DNA of 64,000 nucleotides. Origin: HGM12998 sp900756495. Its GTDB lineage: Bacteria > Bacillota > Clostridia > Oscillospirales > Oscillospiraceae. Positions within the stretch are counted from its first letter, which is position 1. Every line of letters starts with the position of its first letter. The stretch spans positions 62,001 to 126,000 of the forward strand of contig CAUEFI010000008.1 of NCBI GenBank assembly GCA_958477305.1, written 5' to 3'. A program made the position numbers and the translations under genes. The notes beneath the pieces are model-generated. The model was not told the DNA's origin, did not search any database, and worked only from the letters and a program-made list of their open reading frames with translations. Positions 44,261 to 52,235 of the stretch are shown here, piece by piece.

Positions 44261-44297
44261 AAACAGGCTCCGGGAGCGCAGTTCCCAGAGCCTGTTT
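44261..44297 (-). terminator. Terminator after the PhlG-like gene
   Basis: AAACAGGCTC (44261-44270) pairs with GAGCCTGTTT (44288-44297) and the stem continues with GGGA/TCCC around a 7-base loop. It begins 4 bases after the stop of the PhlG-like gene. The T-run is short. Confidence 0.75.
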
Positions 44298-44300
44298 GCA

Positions 44301-45125
44301 CTATTGGACGCCGGGCCCCAGCTCGGCGTAGATCTCAGGGAGGAAGGATCCCAGGTTGGTAAACTCCTCCACATTGTGGTAGGCCAGTCCCATTGGGGCC
44401 TCAATGGGTACCTGGACGCCATGGGGCAGCACTTTCATAGGCATGCCTTTATTGACGCGGCAGCCCATGTAAAAACGGGTACGCTGGCGCACGCCGCCGT
44501 TCTCGGCGTGGAACAGGTGGAGCATAACGGCGGGAACCTTTCCCGCCGGTCCCTCCCGGGGTTCGGTCAGGCCGTATCCGCCGATGACAGTCACACCGGA
44601 GCGCTCCAGCACCCTCGGGTCAAAGCCCATGTCCTCCGGCTTTAAAAAGCGGATGACAATATCGGACATGCCGCCTCCAATATCCTCCATGACAAAGTGG
44701 TCCACGCCGGCTATCTTATCCTCCAGAGGGACTCCAGGGTCCAGAAGCCTAGCCCGGTCGGAGGCGCTGACGGCGATCCCGCCGTGGCACCGGGGGCACC
44801 AGATCCGATAGCGTAGGTTGTTCAGAGGATGCCAGGCAAACCACCACTTGAACATCTCCACGGTGCAGCTGGGGTAAAAGGCGCTCATGCCCACATAGCC
44901 CACACCGTCCGGCAGAACACAGTAGCCAATCTCGTCGTCTGGGGCCTCCAGCCGGGTGAGCAGGCTGTTGATATCGGACAGCGGGGTGGCCTTGGCCGGG
45001 TCCATGGGTCCTTTGTCCAGCAGGGCTATCCGGTGCGGGTCGGGCGGGACGGATGGCCGGTGGTAGTATTTGGCGTAGGGCTGCTCCCTCTCCCAGTCGT
45101 TCAGCGGGCCTAGAATCTGATACAT
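44301..45125 (-). CDS. PhlG/phloretin-hydrolase (DAPG hydrolase) family C-C hydrolase
   Basis: 274 residues. The family hydrolyses a carbon-carbon bond next to a phenolic ring (diacetylphloroglucinol in Pseudomonas; phloretin to phloroglucinol plus phloretic acid in Eubacterium ramulus) using Zn. Recognised from WWFAWHPLNNLRYRIWCP, VDHFVMEDIGGGMSDIVIRF, NGGVRQRTRFYMGCRVNKG and YHNVEEFTNLGSFLPEIYAE. His250 and Glu254 (H-x3-E) match the C-terminal metal ligands of phloretin hydrolase; His114 and Glu147 are the likely other two. Last gene of an operon behind a ferredoxin and an AprA-like flavoprotein (14 bases away), so its substrate may first be reduced. Substrate not known. Confidence 0.8.
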   Translation of the reverse strand: MYQILGPLNDWEREQPYAKYYHRPSVPPDPHRIALLDKGPMDPAKATPLSDINSLLTRLEAPDDEIGYCVLPDGVGYVGMSAFYPSCTVEMFKWWFAWHPLNNLRYRIWCPRCHGGIAVSASDRARLLDPGVPLEDKIAGVDHFVMEDIGGGMSDIVIRFLKPEDMGFDPRVLERSGVTVIGGYGLTEPREGPAGKVPAVMLHLFHAENGGVRQRTRFYMGCRVNKGMPMKVLPHGVQVPIEAPMGLAYHNVEEFTNLGSFLPEIYAELGPGVQ

Positions 45126-45139
45126 AACCGTTCCTCCTC

Positions 45140-46852
45140 TCAGAAAATATGGTATTCCGGTACAGTCTCCTCAGAGGGCGCCATAGAGCCGTTCTCATTG
45201 GTAAAGCTGTACCACTTACGCGTTCCGGCTCGCTCGGGGTAGTCCTCCCGCAGGAACCAGCCCCGGGATTCCTTCCGCAGGAGGGAGGCCCGGAAGAACA
45301 GCTCGGCGCAGAGCAGCATGGCGTCAAACTCATTGACCTCAAAGAGCTCATGGGGGGTGGAGGCGGCCACGCAGGGCAGCTGGGCGCGCAGCTCCTCCAC
45401 CCGCTTCAGGGCAGCCTGCAGCCGGTCCTCACGGCGGTAGAGGGAGTTGCCCAGAGGCTGCATCACCTTCTGAATCTCCCGCAGGAAGTCCATGGGCGCC
45501 ACGGTTCCCCCGGCGGAGAGCGGCGCGCAGAAGCGGCGCTGTACCGCCCCGGCGTCAGCCTCGGACACTGGGAGCTCCTGTGCCGTCCGGGCGAAGGCGG
45601 CGGCGCTGTGTGCCGCCCTCCTCCCCGAGTGGAGGGCGAAGGCCAGTCCCGATCCCCGGATGCGGGCGGGCGGCGGCGGCACCGCGCCGGTGGCACGGCT
45701 TCCCCCATAGCAGATGTCTCCGGCGGCGTAGAGGCCGGGAACCGTAGTGGCAAAGGACTCGTCCACCCGCAGGGGAGAGAACTCGCCGATGAGCCCCGGC
45801 ACGATCTCATCGCTGGTCTGCTGGGAGAAGGCGTTGAAAAATAGGTAGCCCCAAAAGCGATCGGCATAGGGGCGATCGAAGTAGGAGTCGGAGGCCAGGG
45901 TGGACATCAGATAGGGCATCAGCGGGTTCTCGGCCTGACGGTAGTGCATAGGGCCATTGCCGTCCCGCACCTGCCTGTACCACTCGGCCAGGCTCGCCTG
46001 ATCCACATCCGGGTGCTCCCCGCGGGTATGGGGCAGGCCCACGTTCTCCCCCTTGTCGTTGTAAAGGGCGAACTCTACCCCCATGCTGGACTCAAAATTG
46101 TCCAGGCTGGTCCAGTTGTAGAAGGAGCCGAATTCACAGTTGGTCATCCGGGCTCCCGCCCGCCATGCGGCGGCCAGCCCCTCTCCCCGCCCGGGAGACC
46201 ACATAGGCATGACGCGGTAGTTTTGGCTGCCGGTGGCCAGAATGACCGCCTTGGCCTGAAAGACCCGCCGTTCTCCGCCGTCCAGGCTGAAGCCCACGGC
46301 CCCGGCCACCCGGCCGCCGCTTTTCAGCATGTCGACAACACCCACACGGTCTACAAACCGCACGCCGGCCTTCTGTGCCGTGCGGCGGACGTTCTTCATG
46401 TAGTCCAGCTCCACACAGGCCAGGGTCCAGGGGAAGTGGTCCGGCTCGTCAAAGGTGCGCTTTCCCCTCTCGTCCTCTCCTGTGATCTGGGCCAACCATT
46501 TGAGTGTGCGGAAGCTGCCGTCCTCCTTTTTGTCCACCTTGCCGCCGGACCAGCGGTCCAGATCCTCCAGGCCGGCGTTCATATCGGCGGCAAAGTTGTA
46601 CAGCGCCTTCTGGTTGTTCAGGCCGTCGCCGATATAGGTCGCGTGGTATTTGACAAAGTCCTCCGGCCTGCTCCCGCCCAGGACGTCCAGGATGCCCGCC
46701 CCCCGGTTGGCCTTTCCGGCGTATCCGGCCGTATACTTCTCCACCACCGTCACATCCAGGCCGGGGTATTGCTCCTTGGCCGTTATGGCTGCGGACATGC
46801 CCGCCAGGCTGCCCCCCACAACCAGGAGATCGGTCTTCATCACTTCTGTCAT
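45140..46852 (-). CDS. FAD-dependent oxidoreductase, fumarate-reductase/AprA-like
   Basis: 570 residues. FAD-binding N-terminus KTDLLVVGGSLAGMSAAITA with VVEKYTAGYAGKANRGAG, a typical adenylylsulfate-reductase alpha/fumarate-reductase flavoprotein layout (ILATGSQNYRVMPMWSPGRG, VPGLYAAGDICYGGSRATGA) and a helical C-terminal domain ending DFLREIQK... and EFDAMLLCAELFFRASLLRK. No signal peptide, no haem motif. The ferredoxin 13 bases upstream is its obvious electron partner, like AprB to AprA, but the neighbours are not sulfate-reduction genes. Probably reduces (or oxidises) the substrate of the PhlG-like hydrolase. GTG/ATG pair at the start; ATG 46852 fits the AGGGGGG site best. Confidence 0.85.
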   Translation of the reverse strand: MTEVMKTDLLVVGGSLAGMSAAITAKEQYPGLDVTVVEKYTAGYAGKANRGAGILDVLGGSRPEDFVKYHATYIGDGLNNQKALYNFAADMNAGLEDLDRWSGGKVDKKEDGSFRTLKWLAQITGEDERGKRTFDEPDHFPWTLACVELDYMKNVRRTAQKAGVRFVDRVGVVDMLKSGGRVAGAVGFSLDGGERRVFQAKAVILATGSQNYRVMPMWSPGRGEGLAAAWRAGARMTNCEFGSFYNWTSLDNFESSMGVEFALYNDKGENVGLPHTRGEHPDVDQASLAEWYRQVRDGNGPMHYRQAENPLMPYLMSTLASDSYFDRPYADRFWGYLFFNAFSQQTSDEIVPGLIGEFSPLRVDESFATTVPGLYAAGDICYGGSRATGAVPPPPARIRGSGLAFALHSGRRAAHSAAAFARTAQELPVSEADAGAVQRRFCAPLSAGGTVAPMDFLREIQKVMQPLGNSLYRREDRLQAALKRVEELRAQLPCVAASTPHELFEVNEFDAMLLCAELFFRASLLRKESRGWFLREDYPERAGTRKWYSFTNENGSMAPSEETVPEYHIF

Positions 46853-46865
46853 CACTGCGGCCCCC

Positions 46866-47099
46866 CTACATATACATGATGTTGTCCCGCGGGAAGGCGT
46901 AGCCCGCGTAGTCCGGGATCACCTTTACCGCCCGGACGGGACAGTTGATCTCGCAGAACATGCACTGCACGCACTCCTCCGGATAGGCGATCACCGGCCG
47001 CCTCTCCTCCTCGTTCCAATGGATCACGTCAATGAAGCAGGATTTAAAGCAGCTCCTGCACCCTGTGCACAGCTCGTTGTTGACAATGATCTTGTTCAA
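46866..47099 (-). CDS. Small 2x[4Fe-4S] ferredoxin
   Basis: 77 residues with two full cluster motifs, CTGCRSCFKSC and CVQCMFCEINCP, AprB-like in spacing and with a short C-terminal tail. TTG start 7 bases after GGAGGG. Ends 13 bases before the flavoprotein, with which it likely forms an electron-transfer pair. Confidence 0.9.
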   Translation of the reverse strand: MNKIIVNNELCTGCRSCFKSCFIDVIHWNEEERRPVIAYPEECVQCMFCEINCPVRAVKVIPDYAGYAFPRDNIMYM

Positions 47100-47135
47100 A
47101 TGCGCTCCCTCCCGTTCTGTATTTCAGGTACCGCC

Positions 47136-47175
47136 ATTATAGAAAAAGTCCCCTCCAAATGCATTGGAGGGGACT
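47136..47175 (-). terminator. Terminator of the PucR gene overlapping the ferredoxin promoter region
   Basis: Hairpin AGTCCCCTCCAA (47147-47158) with TTGGAGGGGACT (47164-47175), then five T on the minus strand (47147-47142). A perfect TATAAT (47141-47136) follows at once, with no clear -35, so a promoter for the ferredoxin operon may begin right at the terminator. Confidence 0.75.
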
Positions 47176-47194
47176 ACAATTTCCACGGACCTTT

Positions 47195-48706
47195 TTATCT
47201 TCTGTTCAGGGCAATTTGTTCAACTATTTCGTATGCAATTAATTCCAACACGCAGAAGGAAGCGGCCAGCTCGGCCCGGAGAGCCGGATCCTCCAGGGAA
47301 ACTCCCAAGATCTCCTCTACACGGCCCACCCGGTAAATGACGTTGTTGCGGTGCATATGCAGGGCGGCTGCGGCCTGGGTGGGCCGGCGCTCACAGGTCA
47401 GGAAGGTGTAGAGCACCCGCAGATTCTCGGCGTGCTCCCGGCGATCCACGGCGATGAGCCGCAGCAGGTGTGGGGAGATCAGCCGCTGCCCGGCCGCCGC
47501 CTCCACCATGTGGTGGAGGGCGAAGCGCTCGTAGTGAAACACTGTCCGCTCCTGGGGCACCTCCGCCGCGCCGAGCCGGGCCAGGGTACGGTTGCCGACC
47601 ACTGCCCGCCCCAAACGTACCGCCGCCTCCGCCTGCCGGAAGGCTCCCCGGATATCGGTCAACAATCCGAAGGACCGGCTGACGCCGCAGGAGAGTCCCT
47701 GCTCCTCCAGATAAGGGGCCAGGGCGTCTAACGCCCACGCCGTCCGCTCCTCCGGAAGAAACAGCAGCACCGCCCCCTGCCGCGGGAACACCCTGGCATT
47801 GGGGATGCGCCCGGCTATCTGCCGTGCCAGATAGCCGCCCAGAGCCGGATCCTCCCGGACCCCGGCCACCTTCAGCAGCCGGAAGCGCCCCTGCATGGGC
47901 AGGCCGATATACTTTAAGCGCTCCGCTACGGCATCCGGGCTCTGCTCCTTGCCGTCGATGAGGTCCAGCAGGAAATACTCGTACATATACCGGCTGATGT
48001 CGCTGGAGCGGAGTTCGTGCTCCAGACACTGCTCCATCCCTCCGGCCAGACATCGGAACCGCTCTGCCATTCCCTGGGAATAGGGGTGCTCGGTGCAGGG
48101 CATGGTCAGATAGCCCACCACCCGGCCGCTCACCCGGAGCGCCTTAATGACGCTGACATAGGAGGCCTCATTGTGAAAGGCCCCCTCCTCCCCGCCCTGG
48201 GCCAGCTCCTCCAGGTAGCCGCGCAGTGCGTAAAATTCAACGGTCTCCGCCGAAAGATAGCCCTGCCGGCACACCTCCTGATAGATGGCGGAATCGCTGG
48301 CGATGTTCCTGGTATGGGCCAGCAGCTTGAAGCTGGGATCCATCAATGTGATCGGGTTGCCCAGCACCTGCTCGCTGAGATCCAACAGCCGCTGGGCGCC
48401 GCAGCCCTCAATAAGGGCCAGGTGAGTCTCCATATCCCAGTCCCGCAGGCCGTTGAAAGCGTCCTGGAGGGCGTTAAAGATCTCCTCCAGTGTCAGGCCG
48501 GTCTCCAGGTGGACAGGCTCTCCACAACCACATGCCAACCGGATCCTGCCGTGCCGGCGGTCCAGATAGAGCACATCCGGCTCCCGCTCCCCCTGCGCCG
48601 GCGTCAGCTTAATGCCCCGCACCGGCTGACCGCCATAGAGAGCGGTCTCCAGCGCAGGATAGACCGCATTCAGTCTGTCCCACAGCATGGCAAAGGTAAT
48701 CTGCAT
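47195..48706 (-). CDS. PucR/CdaR-family transcriptional regulator
   Basis: 503 residues. N-terminal PucR-like sensory part (FAMLWDRLNAVYPALETALYG), a GAF-like middle and the C-terminal PucR helix-turn-helix LYTFLTCERRPTQAAAALHM HRNNVIYRVGRVEEILGV. This class usually activates catabolic genes in response to a substrate. Start at MQITFAMLWD with GGGAGAG just upstream; the open frame continues higher in GC-rich DNA. Lies between the SDR gene and the ferredoxin-flavoprotein-hydrolase operon and is their likely regulator. Confidence 0.88.
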   Translation of the reverse strand: MQITFAMLWDRLNAVYPALETALYGGQPVRGIKLTPAQGEREPDVLYLDRRHGRIRLACGCGEPVHLETGLTLEEIFNALQDAFNGLRDWDMETHLALIEGCGAQRLLDLSEQVLGNPITLMDPSFKLLAHTRNIASDSAIYQEVCRQGYLSAETVEFYALRGYLEELAQGGEEGAFHNEASYVSVIKALRVSGRVVGYLTMPCTEHPYSQGMAERFRCLAGGMEQCLEHELRSSDISRYMYEYFLLDLIDGKEQSPDAVAERLKYIGLPMQGRFRLLKVAGVREDPALGGYLARQIAGRIPNARVFPRQGAVLLFLPEERTAWALDALAPYLEEQGLSCGVSRSFGLLTDIRGAFRQAEAAVRLGRAVVGNRTLARLGAAEVPQERTVFHYERFALHHMVEAAAGQRLISPHLLRLIAVDRREHAENLRVLYTFLTCERRPTQAAAALHMHRNNVIYRVGRVEEILGVSLEDPALRAELAASFCVLELIAYEIVEQIALNRR

Positions 48707-48726
48707 GTTTCTCTCCCTTCGTACGT

Positions 48727-48755
48727 CAAAGGGCCGCCCCGGAAGGCGGCCCTTT
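48727..48755 (-). terminator. Hairpin between SDR and PucR genes
   Basis: AAAGGGCCGCC with GGCGGCCCTTT, 11 bp around a 6-base loop. On the minus strand only three T follow within the stem, so termination may be partial. Confidence 0.6.
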
Positions 48756-48780
48756 GGGAGATCTCTTCTGACGCGCCGTT

Positions 48781-49539
48781 TTATCCGGCCGTCCAGCCGC
48801 CGTCCACCACCAGGACGTCCCCGCTCACATAGCTGGACTCGTCGCTGGCCAGGAAGAGCGCCGCGGCGGCAATCTGTTCGGCGCTGCCTGGGGCGGGCGC
48901 GCAGCCCAGAACCTGCTTTACCCTGTTGTACCCAGTCATATTCGGCATTCCCATGGAGGCGCTGATCTCCGTGGCAATGCCGCCGGGCGCAATGGCGTTG
49001 CAGCGGATGCCGTCCGGCATGTACATGAACGCCGTATTTTTTGTCATCGCAATCACCGCCGCCTTGGAGGCGCCGTAGACAGCGCCTGCCGCCGTCCGCA
49101 TGGCCCCCACCGAGGCCACATTGACGATGGAACCGCCGCCGCCCTGGGCCAGGAACACCTGCACCGCCTTCCGCATGGCGCACATTGGGCCGTATGTGTT
49201 GACCTTCATGACCTGCTCGTAGCGCTCGTCCGTCACATCACCGATGGGGCTCATATCGTCCATCACGCCGGCGTTGTTGACCAAAACGTCCAGCCTTCCG
49301 AACTCCCGGACAGCCAGGTCAATCATCGCCTCGTTGTCCTTGCGCTCGGATACGTCGCCGGCAAAGACGACAATCCGGCCCGGCCCCTCTGCCAGTGCAT
49401 GGGCCAGCTCCTCCAGCCGCTCTTTTCTCCGGGCCACGGCCACCACGTTGGCCCCCTCCCGGACAAAGAGCTCCACCATCGCCTTCCCCATGCCCGAAGA
49501 GGCTCCGGTCACCACAACCGATTTGTTTTCCAGTCTCAT
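48781..49539 (-). CDS. Short-chain dehydrogenase/reductase
   Basis: 252-residue classical SDR. NAD(P)-binding VVVTGASSGMGKAMVELF with an arginine-rich loop AVARRKERLEE that favours NADPH, NNAGV, and the catalytic Ser-Tyr-Lys in VNVASVGAMRTAAGAVYGASKAAVI. C-terminal SSYVSGDVLVVDGGW. Start MRLENKS with GGAGG 8 bases upstream. Neighbourhood with a PhlG-like hydrolase and a transhydroxylase-like enzyme makes a polyphenol-ring reductase (phloroglucinol-reductase type) possible but unproven. Confidence 0.88.
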   Translation of the reverse strand: MRLENKSVVVTGASSGMGKAMVELFVREGANVVAVARRKERLEELAHALAEGPGRIVVFAGDVSERKDNEAMIDLAVREFGRLDVLVNNAGVMDDMSPIGDVTDERYEQVMKVNTYGPMCAMRKAVQVFLAQGGGGSIVNVASVGAMRTAAGAVYGASKAAVIAMTKNTAFMYMPDGIRCNAIAPGGIATEISASMGMPNMTGYNRVKQVLGCAPAPGSAEQIAAAALFLASDESSYVSGDVLVVDGGWTAG

Positions 49540-49742
49540 CTGCAGCACCTCCGTTTTGCTGTATTCTCATATCGCAGAGCCAATCCTTTGCCTTCTTTCG
49601 GCAGCATAGCCTTGACTACTGCATGTGCAGGCCGGGACAGCCCGGCTAAAGCGCACAGAGTTTTATACTTTGAAGTTTACCACAGCAAATGAAACCGTGC
49701 AACCGGAACTTTCCGCCGTCGAAAGATACGGTCCGGCGGCCG

Positions 49743-50453
49743 TCAATCCTCCGGCCGAATGCCCCGGTGACACGCGGCGGCGCCGAACAAATATCGCTTC
49801 ATGGCGATCTGCTCCAGTCCGGCACCCTTCATCAGAGCCCGCATACCCGACTTGGTGAGAAACTGCCCGGTGGAGTCGTGCAGCCAGCGGTAGGCCGGGC
49901 CGTTGCCCGTCAGCACCCGCCCCTCCAGCTCCACCAGGCGCTTGAAATAGATGCTGTAGAAGGGCAGCACTGCGGGCACGTCCGGCCGGTAGGAGTCCAG
50001 GCAGAAGACCGCGCCGCCGGGGCGGGTCACCCGTACCAGTTCCTGCATGGCCCGCCCGTAGTCGGGCAGGTTGCGCAGGCCGAAGGAGATGGTGACGCAG
50101 TCAAAGGTCTTCTCTCCAAAGGGCAGCGCCATCGCGTTACCCTCCAACAACTCCAGGTTGACCAGCCTGGGGTTGCGCTCCCGGCGGCGGCGGGCTACAG
50201 AGAGCATTTCCCCGGAAAAGTCCAATCCCGTCACCGAGGCGGCGGGCAGCGCCTCCGCCAGAGCCAGGGCCACATCCCCTGTGCCGCAGCAGACGTCCAG
50301 TACCCGCTGCGGCCTGCGGCGGCAGACAGCCTCCCGCAGGTCCCGCTTCCAGCCCCGGTGCATCCCCAGGCTGATGACATCGTTCATCCTGTCGTAGTCG
50401 CCGCTGATGCTCTGGAATATGTCGTATACCTTCTCTTCCCTTTCCGGCTCCAT
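49743..50453 (-). CDS. menG: Demethylmenaquinone methyltransferase (UbiE/MenG)
   Basis: 236-residue SAM-dependent methyltransferase, last step of menaquinone synthesis. KVYDIFQSISGDYDRMNDVIS is the family signature, then SAM motif RVLDVCCGTGDVALALAEAL, GEMLSVARRR and the post-motif FDCVTISFGLRNLPDYGRAM. Start overlaps the menA stop as TAATG with GGAGG upstream, so it is translationally coupled to menA. Last gene of the long operon that begins with the molybdoenzyme. Confidence 0.92.
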   Translation of the reverse strand: MEPEREEKVYDIFQSISGDYDRMNDVISLGMHRGWKRDLREAVCRRRPQRVLDVCCGTGDVALALAEALPAASVTGLDFSGEMLSVARRRRERNPRLVNLELLEGNAMALPFGEKTFDCVTISFGLRNLPDYGRAMQELVRVTRPGGAVFCLDSYRPDVPAVLPFYSIYFKRLVELEGRVLTGNGPAYRWLHDSTGQFLTKSGMRALMKGAGLEQIAMKRYLFGAAACHRGIRPED

Positions 50454-51385
50454 TACAGCACCTCCCTCAGCAGGTGGAGCACAATCATAATGCAGTAGCA
50501 TCCATTGACAGTCACCGTCAGCTTCAGGATGCATCCCATACACAGGCCCCGCTCCGAGGCGTCCACAGGCGAGGCCGCCAGCCTGACCCAGTGCAGCATC
50601 GCCGCAAAGGCGGCTACCGGAAACAGGAAGAAGCCGCCCCGAAATCTCCCAAACACAATATATCCCGACAGGATCAGGGAGACGGCCGCCAGCAGCTTGA
50701 GCAGCCATGCCGCCCGCCTGTGCCCCAGCAGCACCGGCAGAGTGCGCCGCCCGGCGGGGCGGTCCCGCTCGATGTCGCAGGTATTGTTGGTGAGCATGAT
50801 AAGCCCGATGGTGAGGATAGGCGGCATGGCGTACCACAAAATCCGCCAGGAAAAGACGCCGGACTGGGCGGTGAAACAAGCCAGGGTAATCCCGCCCCCC
50901 ATGACCACGCCGGAGAAGAACTCCCCCAGGGGCAGATAGGAGATGGGCAGCCGCCCCATGGAGTAGAGGAGCACCACAATGCCGCCGATGATGCCGATGA
51001 CCAGTGGGATCCAGCCGGCCTTCACCACGGTATAGACGCCGCAGGCCGCCGCCAGCAGGAGGAACACGCCCCCCAGGATCAGGGCGCAGCGGGGGTGGAA
51101 GCCGTGGTAGACCAGGGCCGCGTCGGTGGGGTCGTCGGAGTTTTCCAGAGTATCGGTGCCCTTGACAAAGTCGGCGTAGTCGTTGAGGGTGTTCACCGCG
51201 CACTGGAGGAGCACTGCCGCGAAGAGGGTGGACAGCAGGATGCCGGGATGAAAGGACCGCTCCAGGGCCAAGGAGAGGGCCGTCCCCAGCGCCGCCGGCA
51301 AGACGCTTGCCGGCCAGGTGTGGGGAGCGGCCAACTCGATGACGGCCCGGGCAGTCATTCTGTTGTACTGCCTCGGCCTGTCCAT
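50453..51385 (-). CDS. menA: 1,4-dihydroxy-2-naphthoate polyprenyltransferase (UbiA family)
   Basis: 310 residues, eight to nine membrane segments. The two aspartate motifs are NTLNDYADFVKGTDT and CDIERDRPAGRRTLPVLLG, typical of MenA. It attaches the polyprenyl tail made by the downstream-placed synthase genes (58-59 kb) to the naphthoate ring. ATG 51385 lies one base after the FlxA stop with no clear ribosome-binding site, so translation probably depends on the preceding gene. Confidence 0.9.
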   Translation of the reverse strand: MDRPRQYNRMTARAVIELAAPHTWPASVLPAALGTALSLALERSFHPGILLSTLFAAVLLQCAVNTLNDYADFVKGTDTLENSDDPTDAALVYHGFHPRCALILGGVFLLLAAACGVYTVVKAGWIPLVIGIIGGIVVLLYSMGRLPISYLPLGEFFSGVVMGGGITLACFTAQSGVFSWRILWYAMPPILTIGLIMLTNNTCDIERDRPAGRRTLPVLLGHRRAAWLLKLLAAVSLILSGYIVFGRFRGGFFLFPVAAFAAMLHWVRLAASPVDASERGLCMGCILKLTVTVNGCYCIMIVLHLLREVL

Positions 51386-51386
51386 A

Positions 51387-52235
51387 TTACATTTCGTCGG
51401 GCAGCTCGTCCAGCTCGGCCATGGTGAACACCGGACCGTCCAGACAGACAAACTTGCTGCCGATGTTGCACCGGCCGCACTTGCCGATGCCGCACTTCAT
51501 GCGCATCTCCAGGGTGGTGATGCAGTCGTCCTTGGAGAAGCCCATCTTCAGCAGGGACTGGAGGGTGAACTTGATCATGATGGGGGGGCCGCAGAGGATA
51601 ACCTTGCGGTTCTGGGGCTGGAAGGCCAATTCCTCCAGGTAGCCGGGGACCATGCCCACGTTGCCCTCCCAGGTGGGGTCGCCTCGGTCCACGGTGACGT
51701 GGACGTTGGTGTTCTCCTCCTTGGGCCAGTTTTCAAAGAGATCCCCCTTGAAGACCAGGTCGGCGGGAGAGCGGGAGCCGTAGAGGATGTCGATCTGCCC
51801 GTAGTCGGAGCGGTGGGCAAAGGCGTACCGGATGAAGGAGCGCACCGGCGCCAGGCCGATGCCGCCGCCGATGAAGAGCAGGTCCTTCCCCCTGCAGGCG
51901 TCCACTGGGAAGTGGTTGCCGTAGGGGCCCCGGACGCCGATGCTCTGGCCCGCCGTCATCTCGTGGAGAGCGTCGGTGAGCATGCCGGTCCGCTTGACGG
52001 AGGTCTCAATCCAGTCCTCGCCGTAGGCGGTGACTGAGAACATGGCCTCCCCCACCCCCAGCAGGGAGAACATGCCCAGCTGGCCGGGCATGGGGGTGAA
52101 GGGCCGCTTCCCGTCCATGGTCTGAATCCGGTAGGTCTGCACGTCGGGGGTCTCCTGGGTAATTTGAATCACCTTACACAGCTGGGGCACTAGCGGATTG
52201 CCGTGACAGGTGCACGCGTGGTTCACGTCGCTCAT
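51387..52235 (-). CDS. flxA: FlxA: FAD/NAD(P)H-binding oxidoreductase subunit
   Basis: 282 residues. FAD domain (GQLGMFSLLGVGEAMFSVTA), NAD(P)-binding domain (LLFIGGGIGLAPVRSFIRYA, VILCGPPIMIKFTL) and C-terminal [2Fe-2S] site (MKCGIGKCGRCNIGSKFVCLDG) as in dihydroorotate dehydrogenase B electron-transfer subunits and sulfite reductase AsrB. In the FlxABCD-HdrABC complex of sulfate reducers this is the NADH-oxidising entry point. Its start overlaps the flxB stop by 4 bases. Confidence 0.88.
   Translation of the reverse strand: MSDVNHACTCHGNPLVPQLCKVIQITQETPDVQTYRIQTMDGKRPFTPMPGQLGMFSLLGVGEAMFSVTAYGEDWIETSVKRTGMLTDALHEMTAGQSIGVRGPYGNHFPVDACRGKDLLFIGGGIGLAPVRSFIRYAFAHRSDYGQIDILYGSRSPADLVFKGDLFENWPKEENTNVHVTVDRGDPTWEGNVGMVPGYLEELAFQPQNRKVILCGPPIMIKFTLQSLLKMGFSKDDCITTLEMRMKCGIGKCGRCNIGSKFVCLDGPVFTMAELDELPDEM

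Noticed and set aside
45140..47099. Adenylylsulfate reductase (AprBA) for sulfate respiration
   Set aside because: The flavoprotein and ferredoxin are AprA/AprB-like in layout, but both are shorter than true AprAB and no sat, qmo or dsr genes are near; the neighbours are aromatic-type genes.
48707..49183. Upstream in-frame extension of the PucR gene to a 662-residue protein
   Set aside because: The extra part overlaps the SDR gene and reads as arginine/glycine nonsense; a ribosome-binding site lies before MQITF.
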